Shown here: piece by piece, positions 52,205 to 61,745 of the stretch | How the letters are laid out: the number at the start of each line of letters is the position of its first letter | How positions within the stretch are numbered: position 1 is the first letter of the stretch | DNA from: Marchantia polymorpha subsp. ruderalis | Taxonomy: Eukaryota > Streptophyta > Marchantiopsida > Marchantiales > Marchantiaceae | NCBI GenBank assembly: GCA_037833965.1 | Contig: AP031356.1 | Coordinates: forward strand, 13,476,501-13,540,500 | DNA: 64,000 bases | Direction of reading: 5' to 3' | Program-made: the position numbers and the translations under genes | The notes under the pieces: generated by a model | Database searches by the model: none | Seen by the model: the letters and a program-made list of their open reading frames with translations, nothing else | Told to the model about the DNA's origin: nothing

Positions 52205-52430
52205 TAGTGTTAAACCTACCAATAGTGACATATATTGGTACGAAGGTTTTATCTCACTATTGTCAGGTGGCACTCACAAGAGTAATATGCTACACCCTGC
52301 TAATAGTAACCTGCATTGGTGTTAGAATTGGATGTTACTATTGGGAGGTGTGTAATTTTAATATAACTTCGTACTAGTAACATATATTGGTGTTGGGTTT
52401 AGATGTCACTGTTGGGAGGTGTCAATTCAA
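52205..52430. repeat. Degenerate tandem repeat, about 75-80 bp unit, three copies
   Basis: AGTGACATATATTGG near 52222, AGTAACCTGCATTGGTGTT near 52306 and AGTAACATATATTGGTGTT near 52376 head three diverged units. The last two units each end with GTTGGGAGGTGT or ATTGGGAGGTGT. Non-coding. It could be part of a miniature transposon, but no terminal repeats were defined. Confidence 0.6.
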
Positions 52431-54440
52431 AAAGAAATAAAGTATAGAATTTTTATCTTGCAGTACATCAGTCCTAGGAAATTCTAGAGATGTGTTGTTT
52501 GATTTCAATATCGCTTTCAATTTGCGCATATGTATTGTTCATGATGATTATCGTAGACACATAATTACGTATGAATTCAGATTAATAAACAACAATGTGA
52601 TTGAAACAATTGATGATAATATATGTAGCGAATTATTCCACTTGAGCCCAGAAAGAGTGAATTATTGAGATATAATTTTAATTAAACTAATGACATTTTT
52701 TGAAGTCTCGTAGTTATGTATCGTGATCAGGATACAAATTTTTACTTCGAAATTATACTTGACATCATAGTATCATGTGATTATTGGGAAAACTGTTTTT
52801 ATTGAGTAAAATACAACCCAAAAACTAATGGCTGTGGAATTTTATGTCACTCATAAGAGGTGACACTATGGGAAAATTTAACTCTTCACTCCTATATGAC
52901 TCCAAGATGAGCGGCGTGAATCTCTTGCATACGAAGCCCCAGATGTGGATCATGTACTATCTTATCTGTAGGCTTCGTCTGCTCTACCAGAGCGACATGA
53001 GTTACTCTTCAGATTTTGCTTAAGGCCACGGTTCAATCAGTACTCCCATCCACTCACCGGGTACGAGACAGTGGAGCAATTTTTTCTTCCCCCCTTTAAC
53101 CGCTTCAGCCATCTTTCTGGATAGAGATGGTATGAACACATTCTGATTTAATGCTTCTGAAATTCCCTTTTCCAGGGCTGTGCGGTGATTGTCATATATA
53201 TCTCACGTACCTCAAAATAACGAAAAACGCCAGGGGACATAATGATGCATTCGTAACGAAAACTAGAATGTTGCTAGCCACTGGTCGGCAAAATTTCCTC
53301 ATAGAACGACCGACGCAGCACATTCTTATTTTAATGCGGACAAACGTACAACAATCTCGTGCCTTCGTAACATCGTACCTTGGCGTGGACATGCGCCTCC
53401 ACGGCTGTTTTCTTGCATTGCAGAGAAAGGATTAGGACATATGTCGATAAAGTGCATCGATTGATTGGATGGTGCGCGTGGTAAATTGGGAGTGTTTGCA
53501 TTACAGTCATCTCCCGGTAACTACGCAAATTGATTCTAGTAACATTTAGTATACTAAACAAAAACAAGTATGTTCATGGCAAGGTCTGGGTTATGAATGT
53601 TTGTTTTGTTCACAATTATATGAACTTAAGCCTTTGAGTGTAATATGAACTATGTCTACATCCTGGGACAAAAGAATGTTTTGTTTCGAACTTCAAAACG
53701 AGGTCAAGTACGTGAACTAAAAGTTCTCAAATTGTGTAAAATAATAGTAAATCCAATTGCGTACTCAAATCAAATTAGCTATGGACATTATATATGGTAA
53801 AGAAATTATACAAACACGAAATAAAGATTTCACAAGAAAGTCGCGAATTGTGATTGTGTCTTTGGAGTGATACGCGGAAGTAGCTAACCATCCTCTTCAA
53901 ATGATTAATATTTATTAACGCCAAGTTTTTAATGGCTGAAGTCAACATTACACAAATTCTCAAAAACTGCCCATGCAATTGAACTTTTGTATCGGGGCTA
54001 GGACTAACACAAAATCTTTCTTATAAAAACTTGTCCTTTGGGTTTGTTAAAGGACAAGTTTGCTCAATCCTAATACTAATTTCATTTGGATCATTCATAT
54101 ATATATATATATGATTTGATGCTTGAACACTCCAAGGCAACTCCATATTCATACCTGCACACACAATCTTTTGGTGCTATGCTCCAAAGTCAATGCTCTA
54201 AAGTACTTAAGCAATTATTTAGTGGAATTAAACTGCAATTCAAAACCGGAACGGATAAGCAAAGCCTCGAATAAAGCTTTATGCCTTGATGAGTCCAACC
54301 CTATATATGAAGAGATGAATGGAGTGGTTGTTTCAATTTTTTTTTCACTATGTATTTCTTTGGTATTTTGTTGCTACAATTTTTTTGATTTTTCCTAAAT
54401 CTTAAACTTTTTGGTAAAAAATTGTGTACTTATCCGAGAT
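52431..54440. other. Intergenic, no gene supported
   Basis: Mixed to AT-rich sequence with a short TA microsatellite near 54096-54113. Frames of up to about 95 codons do not resemble known proteins. Confidence 0.5.
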
Positions 54441-54442
54441 GC

Positions 54443-54961
54443 TTACTTAAAGTGATGCGTATTTGATGGGGAAGATACTGTACTATTTATTGAAAGAATA
54501 AAGAACAAGACGCGTAGACATAGATAATGGTTATATCGTGGAGAATCACACGCCAAACACGACCCAATCGGAGCTCCAGCGAGACTAGTCCAATTCTGAT
54601 GAGAGGACCACACTCGTGAATAATTGAATAATTCAATTATACTGTTCGCTTGCACCACAAAGTCAAGAACAATTTTTGACTTTGTTGGATATTTAGAGAA
54701 ATATTTCGTTTTGGCTAGAAAAGACATTGAGTAGACCGTGACCATGAAGACAGAATATCCAACCGTGAGGAACGCACCCTCTAGAAGACGTCGGATGGCG
54801 GTCAGGGTTGATCTAGCCAAAAATGTTGTTAGTGTTTGTATGTTGTTAGACTGCAGGCTAGAACAACCCCGACAGTATGCCATCCGACGGCTTCTAGATT
54901 GTGCGTGATCTGCGGGTGAGTTCTTCACGGTCAGATGGGCATAGGACCAGAGTGCCCGCAT
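54443..54961 (-). CDS. Unrecognised 172-codon frame
   Basis: An ATG at 54959-54961 opens 172 codons with a hydrophobic stretch (AFLTVGYSVFMVTVYSMSF). Part of the DNA (54585-54640) is repeated at 55735-55790, and an inverted repeat (54777-54900) runs through it. Because repeats cross the frame, it may be non-coding. I do not recognise a family. Confidence 0.2.
   Translation of the reverse strand: MRALWSYAHLTVKNSPADHAQSRSRRMAYCRGCSSLQSNNIQTLTTFLARSTLTAIRRLLEGAFLTVGYSVFMVTVYSMSFLAKTKYFSKYPTKSKIVLDFVVQANSIIELFNYSRVWSSHQNWTSLAGAPIGSCLACDSPRYNHYLCLRVLFFILSINSTVSSPSNTHHFK
54777..54900. repeat. Imperfect inverted repeat, about 40-bp arms
   Basis: TCTAGAAGACGTCGGATGGC on the left pairs with GCCATCCGACGGCTTCTAGA on the right. 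Further pairing (GGTTGATCTAGCC / GGCTAGAACAACC) runs inward, leaving a loop of about 37 bases. Part of the right arm recurs near 55105-55125. Confidence 0.75.
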
Positions 54962-55269
54962 GTTTTTTGATTTTGAAAAGACATGCCGTGACTGTAAACC
55001 TAATCCATTCAGGAGCTAGAAATACAACCTCGCCGCCGGTCAACTCTTTTACTTTTTATTCCAAATCACAATAATAAATGACGTGAGTTCTTTACGGATG
55101 GGCATACCGTCGGGGTTGTTCTAGCATGAAGTGTTGTAGAAGAAAACCAGGTTTTCGTAGGCCTCAGTAGGCCAGGTGGAGACAATTCCATAACCTCTAC
55201 CACACTGCCGGTACTGCAAAATGTCTACTAATTGCAATGCAGAAGTCATTGGAAGAATAACCCAAGAAG

Positions 55270-55480
55270 GCGAGGAAATACACGTGGATTCGATATAGTC
55301 CGGACAAAACGGATTTCCAGGCGGAAGTGCACTGTAGAAGTCCTTGGAGTCGATATATTCCGGACAAAACGGATTTCCAGGCGGAAGTGCAATGTAGAAG
55401 TCCTTGGAGTCGATATATTCCGGACAAAACGGATTTCCAGGCGGAAGTGCAATGTAGAAGTCCTTGGAGGAGTAACCCAA
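55270..55480. repeat. 60-bp minisatellite, three to four copies
   Basis: The unit GTCGATATATTCCGGACAAA plus 40 further bases is repeated at 55350 and 55410 almost without change. A diverged copy precedes it at about 55290 (GATTCGATATAGTCCGG). The unit length is a multiple of three, so frames on both strands stay open through it. Confidence 0.95.
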
Positions 55481-56002
55481 GAAGGCGAGAAAGTACACGA
55501 AGAAGGCGAGCAGTGCTCCAAACTATCAGGCAAACTTCCGCTGGAAATCCGGTCGATCAGTGAGATCAGCTACGCGCTACCCATCGTAGGGTGTGTCTTC
55601 CCATGGTCTTAATGCATCTAGAATTGCATTCTCCCAGTCCAGTTGCACATTGAGATTTGCACAACGCAGAGTACTTCTTCACATCTGAAATATCTGCGAT
55701 TCCATGCTTTCCATGATATCCTTCGTACTAGTTCAATTCTGATGAGAGGACCAAGGCGCACTCGTGAATAATTGTATAATCAGCTGAACTGCTGTAGAGT
55801 CAGAGAGAGAAGGAGAATAGTGCTTTGGGGTGACGATCGAGGCACTGGGACGAGGGCGAACACCCGTGATGAAACTGTGAATGGTTGCGTCGTTGCACCG
55901 TATCTTGAAGCCAAAACAAAATTCAGCATTGGGCTTACCGTTGTGCCAAATCGACTGCCGGCCTGCAAGGCAAGGTTCATCTGCCGAAGTCGACTGTGAG
56001 AG

Positions 56003-58900
56003 ATGTGTCGAGTGTGCAAGATGTGTGGACCGTGCAAGATGTGTGGAGTGTGCAAGATGAAAATTGATTTTGAAGATGTGTTGCTTCACCTGGTTGACCT
56101 GCTTAAAGAGTTGTATACTGAAGCCATGATAGGCAAAGCACGGTTTGAAGAAACTGTGTCCACTGCTCGGCCGCCATCCGATTTTCCGAATTTGCTGCGC
56201 GATGTTGACAATCGGCTGGGCGATGTTGACACGCTGATGAAGAAGACGTCTTACCATTTTCAAATGAGAATTACGTACGAGTACCTGCGCATGAGTGAGG
56301 AGGAGCTGCTCGAGGGTAAGAAGCTGTACCTGCGCATGAGTGAGGAGGAGCTGCTCGAGGGTAAGAAGCTGCTGCTCGAGGGTAAGAAGCTGCTGCTCGA
56401 TGTTAAGAAGCTGCTGCTGGTCGGATTTTGCACTCTTCCGTCGCTGTCCGATTCCGATTGCACTCTTCCGTCGCTGTCCTATCTTGAGAAGCGGATGTCC
56501 GATGTGAAGAAGCAGGTGTCCGATGCTCTAGACCTGCTTGATGGTACAGATTATATCATAGCCATAGCCAGGATACAAGAAACTTTTCTTAGGGTGTACA
56601 CTGCTTGGCCGAAAGAAATTGAAGAATTGAAGAATATTTTTTTCCATGGATTACCGTTCGATTTCGATTTCGATCGAAATCGAAATCTGCCGAAGTCGAC
56701 TGTGAGAGGAGCCGGCCACGGCGGGAAGATGTCGACTGTGATCAATTGGGATCGAATTTTGGGAAAGTACGAGGAGAGAACTATTGTTCTCAATTGGGAA
56801 GATGAGTCCACTTTTTTCTCGCCGCTCTCCGTGTACTTTTTGAAGATGGAGCTGTCCGGTTTGAAGAAGGAGCTGTCCGATTTGAAGGATATGTCCATAT
56901 TCAAGGATGAGCAGCTGTTCGATGCTACAGACGTGCTTGACCTGCTTGACCAGCTTAAAGCGTTGTATATTGGAGTCACGAATTGCAGAGCACGGTTTGA
57001 AGAAACTGTGTCCACTGCTCGGCCGCCATCCGATTTTCCGAATTTGCTGCGCGATGTTGACAATCGGCTGGGCGATGTTGACACGCTGATGAAGAAGACG
57101 TCTTACCATTTTGAAATGGGAATTACGTATTTACTAAAGTCTCTATCCTTTGCACGCTTTTGGTACTCCTCCCAGTACCTGCGCATGAGTGAGGAGGAGC
57201 TGCTCGAGGGTAAGAAGCTGCTGCTCGATGTTAAGAAGCTGCTGCTGGTCGGATTTTGCACTCTTCCGTCGCTGTCCGATTCCGATTGCACTCTTCCGTC
57301 GCTGTCCTATCTTGAGAAGCGGATGTCCGATGTGAAGAAGCAGGTGTCTGATTTGAAGGATAAGCAGCTGTCCGATGCTCTAGACCTGCTTGATGGTACA
57401 GATTATATCATAGCCATAGCCATGATACGTGAAACTTTTCTTTGGGTGTACACTGCTTGGCCGCGGTCCGGTCTCCTGATGGGGATTACAAGACCTGAAG
57501 AACGAATAAATTTCGGTCATGAAACCAGATTGTTTTTCAGTCTAGATTTTACGTCGCTGTTCTATCTTGTGAAGCGGATGTCCGATTTGAAGAAGCAGGC
57601 GTCCGATTTGAACCATAAGCAGCTGTTAGATGCTCTAGACCTGCTTGATGAGACAGTTTCTATGCATATCATAGCCATAATAAGCAGAGAAACTCGTGTT
57701 TTTGGAGAACCTGGCTTGTTTGGAGAAACTGTGTACACTGCTCGGCCGCCGTCCGACCTTCTGAAGCGGCTGTTCGATTTGTGTGTGCGGCATGATGAAG
57801 CAGTGTCGGATACTGATTTGGTAAAAGAAACTGGTTTTGAAGGAATTATTTTTTTCCATGGATTACCGTTCGATTTCGATTTCGATTTCGATCGAAATCT
57901 GCCGAAGTCGACTGTGAGAGGAGCCGGCCACGGCGGGAAGATGATGTGCAGAAAAACTCGGCCTCGTCCGTTATCGGCCTCAAAAACTCGGCGCCCGTCC
58001 GACGCAGTGTTGGATTCTGATAGAAACTGTTCTCCTAAACAGTTTCTGTTAAAAGAAAGTGATCGGGCCAATCAATTTCTTCAAACCAATGTGGATCGTG
58101 GACTCGAAATAATTTCCGATCATGGAATCGAAAGATCGTTTTCCAATCTACATGAAATCGTCATCGGAAACGATGCGCCAAATCGATTGCCGGCCTGCAA
58201 GGCAAGGTTCAATCGAAATCCGCCTAAGTCGACTGTGAGAGGAGCCGGCCACGGCGGGAAGATGATGTCAGAAGCAGCTATGTACTATCCTCCGATGTCG
58301 TCCGATTTTGAGAAGCTGTCCAGTCCGCTGTTATTTGAAAGGCCTCCTTGTCCGAAGTGGATAAGAAACACGGCTCTGGAGCGTCTGAACTGTCCGAAGT
58401 GGGTTTTGGCGATAAGAAACACGGCTCTGGAGCGTCTGAACTGTCCGAAGTGGGTTTTGGCGATAAGAAACACGGCTCTGGAGCGTCTGAACGGTCCGAA
58501 GCGGGTTTTGGCGATAAGAAACACGGCTCTGGAGCGTCTGAACTGTCCGAAGTGGGTTTTGGCGATAAGAAACACGGCTCTGGAGCGTCTGAACGGTCCG
58601 AAGTGGGTTTTGTGGATAAGAAACACGGCTCTGGAGCGTCTGAACGGTCCGAAGCGGGTTTTGGCGATAAGAAACACGGGTCTGGAGCGTCTGAACGGTC
58701 CGAAGCGGGTTTTGGCGATAAGAAACACGGCTCTGGAGCGTCTGAACTGTCCGAAGTGGGTTTTGGCGATAAGAAACACGGCTCTGGAGCGTCTGAACTG
58801 TCCGAAGTGGCTTTTGGCGATAAGAAACACGGCTCTGGAGCGTCTGAACTGTCCGAAGTGGTTATTGTCTGCGGCATCCATATCAGCCTCATATCTGTAA
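56003..58900 (+). CDS. Unrecognised repetitive, coiled-coil-like protein, 965 codons, possibly with a further exon
   Basis: An ATG opens 965 stop-free codons. I do not recognise a family. In order: a CxxC-rich start (MCRVCKMCGPCKMCGVCK) made of an 18-base repeat; block A with ARFEETVSTARPPSDFPNLL and RDVDNRLGDVDTLMKK (about residues 46-86 and again 331-370); block B with leucine/lysine repeats EEELLEGKKLLL and LEKRMSDVKKQVSD...LDLLDGTDYIIAIA, present in four related forms; the motif PKSTVRGAGHGGKM three times (about 230, 634, 739); and a C-terminal 17-residue repeat RNTALERLNCPKWVLAI about ten times. Copies are nearly identical, so duplication is recent. The stop overlaps a strong splice donor (GTAAGT at 58897), so the exon may end there. 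The minus strand is only open in pieces, which favours this strand. Cytosolic or nuclear, as no signal peptide or membrane segment is seen. Confidence 0.45.
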   Translation: MCRVCKMCGPCKMCGVCKMKIDFEDVLLHLVDLLKELYTEAMIGKARFEETVSTARPPSDFPNLLRDVDNRLGDVDTLMKKTSYHFQMRITYEYLRMSEEELLEGKKLYLRMSEEELLEGKKLLLEGKKLLLDVKKLLLVGFCTLPSLSDSDCTLPSLSYLEKRMSDVKKQVSDALDLLDGTDYIIAIARIQETFLRVYTAWPKEIEELKNIFFHGLPFDFDFDRNRNLPKSTVRGAGHGGKMSTVINWDRILGKYEERTIVLNWEDESTFFSPLSVYFLKMELSGLKKELSDLKDMSIFKDEQLFDATDVLDLLDQLKALYIGVTNCRARFEETVSTARPPSDFPNLLRDVDNRLGDVDTLMKKTSYHFEMGITYLLKSLSFARFWYSSQYLRMSEEELLEGKKLLLDVKKLLLVGFCTLPSLSDSDCTLPSLSYLEKRMSDVKKQVSDLKDKQLSDALDLLDGTDYIIAIAMIRETFLWVYTAWPRSGLLMGITRPEERINFGHETRLFFSLDFTSLFYLVKRMSDLKKQASDLNHKQLLDALDLLDETVSMHIIAIISRETRVFGEPGLFGETVYTARPPSDLLKRLFDLCVRHDEAVSDTDLVKETGFEGIIFFHGLPFDFDFDFDRNLPKSTVRGAGHGGKMMCRKTRPRPLSASKTRRPSDAVLDSDRNCSPKQFLLKESDRANQFLQTNVDRGLEIISDHGIERSFSNLHEIVIGNDAPNRLPACKARFNRNPPKSTVRGAGHGGKMMSEAAMYYPPMSSDFEKLSSPLLFERPPCPKWIRNTALERLNCPKWVLAIRNTALERLNCPKWVLAIRNTALERLNGPKRVLAIRNTALERLNCPKWVLAIRNTALERLNGPKWVLWIRNTALERLNGPKRVLAIRNTGLERLNGPKRVLAIRNTALERLNCPKWVLAIRNTALERLNCPKWLLAIRNTALERLNCPKWLLSAASISASYL
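58348..58870. repeat. 51-bp minisatellite, about ten copies
   Basis: The unit GATAAGAAACACGGCTCTGG plus 31 bases repeats about ten times with few substitutions (T/G in CTGTCC/CGGTCC, T/C in AAGTGG/AAGCGG). The unit is 17 codons, so two plus-strand and two minus-strand frames are open throughout. Confidence 0.97.
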
Positions 58901-58904
58901 GTTC

Positions 58905-60235
58905 CTCAATCGACTTTTATCACACATTGCAAAAAGGCCATGCATGATTGAAAATTGTTCAGATGATGCCAGCGAAAGTGTCATATAATTCACAAGGTAA
59001 CGGCCATAGAACGCAACATGGACTTAATGTTGTCTAAGAAGTCGTTCAAAACTCACCAGGGGTGAGTTCTAAAGGAATATGGGGAACCTGTGGTTCATCC
59101 ACCTGACAGCGGGGCGAGGAAGGATGGCGCCTTCCCGTCAGTGGACTGTCTAATCCAGTGAAGAGAAGCACAGGCTAGTGTCTCTCGCTGGCAGTCCTTG
59201 CCAGCTCAAATATGTTTTCTTCTGTCTGTGGGAGACTTTCTAATTTCCGACTTTCGGGACCTAGGAAGAGATTATGATCGGCTCGACGTAACAGCTTCCT
59301 GTCACAAATGATTGTTTCTTTCACGGTACTCAGAGTCCATGGTTTTATACCACGTTTCAGACGAAGGGGGCAGGTTGGTCGAAGTGTAGACTGCAGGGGT
59401 GTACGAGAACTTCTCAATTTCCTGATACCTTTCACATGAATTCTCCTCAATGTTTAGTGTTCTCCGTTAAAACTACTGAGTTTGACATATTCGAGTGAAA
59501 TTCCATGGCTGTGAGTGATACCCACAGAAGCTACAAGTTGTAGATTCTTCTTTTCTCATAGACAGTTTTTCCTTACAGAAAATTACGGCATCTCATCTTT
59601 GAGACCCTTCGATTTCAACACCCGACCTTCCAAACTCTCATCTGCTAGATATGCAAGAGATGATTTGTTCTCGCTGATACGAAGATAGGAAGGAAAATAT
59701 TTTGGAATGAAATCACGATAGAACTTACAGTTTGACTGAATTGGGCGTGTCCTGGGGAGAGCTAGATGCTGCCAGGGTTCGGAGCATGCACAGAGATGTT
59801 CCACCATTCATTTGGATTAAGAGAGGGAAGGAGCGGATGCTCCATCATTAGGCATCAAAGTCCACAGAGAATTCAAGCACACATGGGACCAGTTTTCTCA
59901 AAATATCGAAAAAGGGTCACATAATCTGATCGTATGCTGAAAATTGCAGACTTGTACAGCCTACTTGGTTATTGAGATTCGTACAGTGGTGTTATCCATC
60001 GGTTTTTTTTCTCAAATCAACTACAGGTACGCATCACCGTTAAGCCTTCCCACATGTTATCTCCATCTTTTTCATGGTGCTATCGATCATATATTTTTGC
60101 TGCGGTGGTATGGTCTCTGAGCTGAAGAGTTGAATACTAAGTTATCAATCCAATGTTCTTGTGCATTGAAATGAAATTGCTCTCCTTCAACAACACATTC
60201 GTGAACTGTCTTTTTTTTAACATATTCTTTTGACA
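58905..60235. other. Intergenic, no gene supported
   Basis: Short frames on both strands only (for example minus 59583-59807, ATG-started, 74 codons, unrecognised). Could hold a downstream exon of the repetitive gene, but none can be placed. Confidence 0.4.
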
Positions 60236-60239
60236 CACA

Positions 60240-61430
60240 AACACGAAACGTGGGAATGCTTAAGGCAGGTGACGGCTAATCTCCTTAGGGGGTGACACCC
60301 TATCTTTTTGGGGCCCCGTCAGAGAGAGGCATCGGGTGTTCCGTAGTAGCGATTATCGCGAAGGGATCAAGAGAGAGATAACTTACCAGGGACGACTGGC
60401 TCGTATGAGTTGTACCGTCTGTTGTAGGGAAGGCTCAGCCCGAACTAATTGGGACTCGGGAAGAGAGAATCCTGAAATCGTAAAGCCGAGGGGCTATAGG
60501 CACGTAGTGCGCGGGGAGCGTATTCGGGTATCGTGCGCGGAAATTGTAAAGTTCTTCGGAACCTTCGGCGCTGCTTCCGTAAAGGCATAGAAGTCTCCGT
60601 GGGGCCATGGAGGACTCGACCAGGGGGAGAGCCCCAGGGACTTTTTTTTGTCATTTTCTGCCCGTAAAGTAGATACTTCACGGTCCGAGAGGTCAGAAAT
60701 GGCTTTACGATTTTCGCACACGCATCCTAACGGGGAGAACTCAAGCCTACAGGCTCATGGATTTTGAAAAGGAAGAGTTGTGAGAGACACGTAAAGGACT
60801 CAATCCAGCCACCCCAGCAACTATCTAGTCATGGTCATTTAAGTACGGACTTCTTTGGAACATTGTGTGGAGCCCCGGAGGAGACTTCTTTGCCTTTGCC
60901 TATACTCGAGTGCTACGCATCTCTCCCCTCACCCTATGGCACCCTCACCCTATGGCACTTTTTTCGTAAAGGCAAAGAAAGTTGCGGAAATGGCTTATTC
61001 CCGCGCACGAGTGCTACAGGGAGAGGTGCTACGCACTTTGTGGGTCTGAAGGGCACTAGCTCCCCCGCACCTGCCGGGAGAGGGCGTGCAACTATCTTGA
61101 ACCGATAGAGGATTCGTTTTGTCGTGTCGGACAGCCTTATGCGAGGAAATCTTGCGCGTACGGTTTGGAGGGAGGCGACTCAAGCATACATTTTATTTTT
61201 TTCCCCCCTGCTTCTGGTCCCATAGGGAGACTTCTTTGCCTTTACGAAAGAAGCGCCGGAGGCCGGAAATGTCTTGACGATTTCCGCGCACGAACACTAG
61301 AAGGAGAGGGCTGAGTGCTCTTTGGCCCTGAAACTTCAAAGTTTATGCCCACAGGCTCGTAGTGCTCGACAAAAGGGAGAAAGTCTCTGCTAATGGGCGG
61401 GTGAATTGCTATTAACTCAATTGAGTTAAT
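60240..61430. other. Organelle-derived (mitochondrial-like) DNA insertion
   Basis: The composition (balanced GC, GGGG/CCCC runs, GGCCCCGTCAG, CTACAGGGAGAGG) and the dispersed short repeats CGTAAAGGCAAAGAA and CTTCTTTGCCTTTACG differ from the rest of the window and resemble plant mitochondrial spacers. A group II intron domain V lies at its 3' side. No intact mitochondrial gene was recognised. Boundaries are estimated by composition. Confidence 0.5.
61131..61195 (+). ncRNA. Group II intron domain V (and possible domain VI), organelle type
   Basis: 61132-61166 has the domain V layout: AGCC, then TTATGCG, the AGGAAATCT loop region, TGCGCGTACGG and TTTGG. The catalytic AGC triad and the CG bulge dinucleotide before TACGG are present. 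The following GAGGCGACTCAAGCATAC could be domain VI. In intact introns this hairpin forms the splicing active site. Here it lies in nuclear DNA with no recognisable exons, so it is a relic. Confidence 0.7.
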
Positions 61431-61431
61431 G
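61412..61431. repeat. 20-bp perfect palindrome
   Basis: ATTAACTCAATTGAGTTAAT reads the same on both strands. It lies between the organelle-like DNA and the LTR. Confidence 0.9.
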
Positions 61432-61474
61432 TTACTGGCTGTCAATTTGAACTTTTTGGTATTTTCTGTTTATT

Positions 61475-61745
61475 TGTTAGATCTGATACTACGCACTGAC
61501 TTCTCGGTACACTGCAGTTACTTCTCAGTACACGTGTTAGTAGATATGTGCACCTTGCATGTTTATAGTAAGTAGTTAGTAAGCGGTGCTAGTAAGATTT
61601 AGATACGTGGATGCATGCATCAGAGTGGATGCATGTATCAAATTTGTTCCTGTGTATCGTCTGGGTATAAACCCGGTCTCATTCCCCAGTTAAGTTATTC
61701 CTGTTCAGATCCCCCTTGCACAAGACTGACTGTAACTATCTAATA
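61475..61745 (+). mobile_element. 5' LTR of a Ty1/copia element
   Basis: Begins TGTTAGAT and ends ATCTAATA, near-inverted ends with the usual final CA changed to TA. It contains a TATA box (GGGTATAAACC near 61665) and is followed at once by a primer-binding site, TGATATCAGAGC (61746-61757), one base from the initiator-Met tRNA complement. The 3' LTR is beyond the window. Confidence 0.75.

Noticed and set aside
55121..55612. Frames of 76-126 codons on both strands around the 60-bp array
   Set aside because: Open in several frames only because the repeat unit is 20 codons; none has an independent signal.
56003..58264. Resemblance of RGAGHGG to PIP/PAMP-induced secreted peptide ends (GxGH)
   Set aside because: There is no signal peptide, the SGPS part is missing and the motif is internal and repeated, so chance similarity is more likely.
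55270..58870. CRISPR-like arrays
   Set aside because: The units are directly adjacent without unique spacers and the window is eukaryotic; these are minisatellites.
58278..58892. Two minus-strand frames of about 200 codons through the 51-bp array
   Set aside because: They are automatic results of a stop-free repeat unit whose length is a multiple of three.
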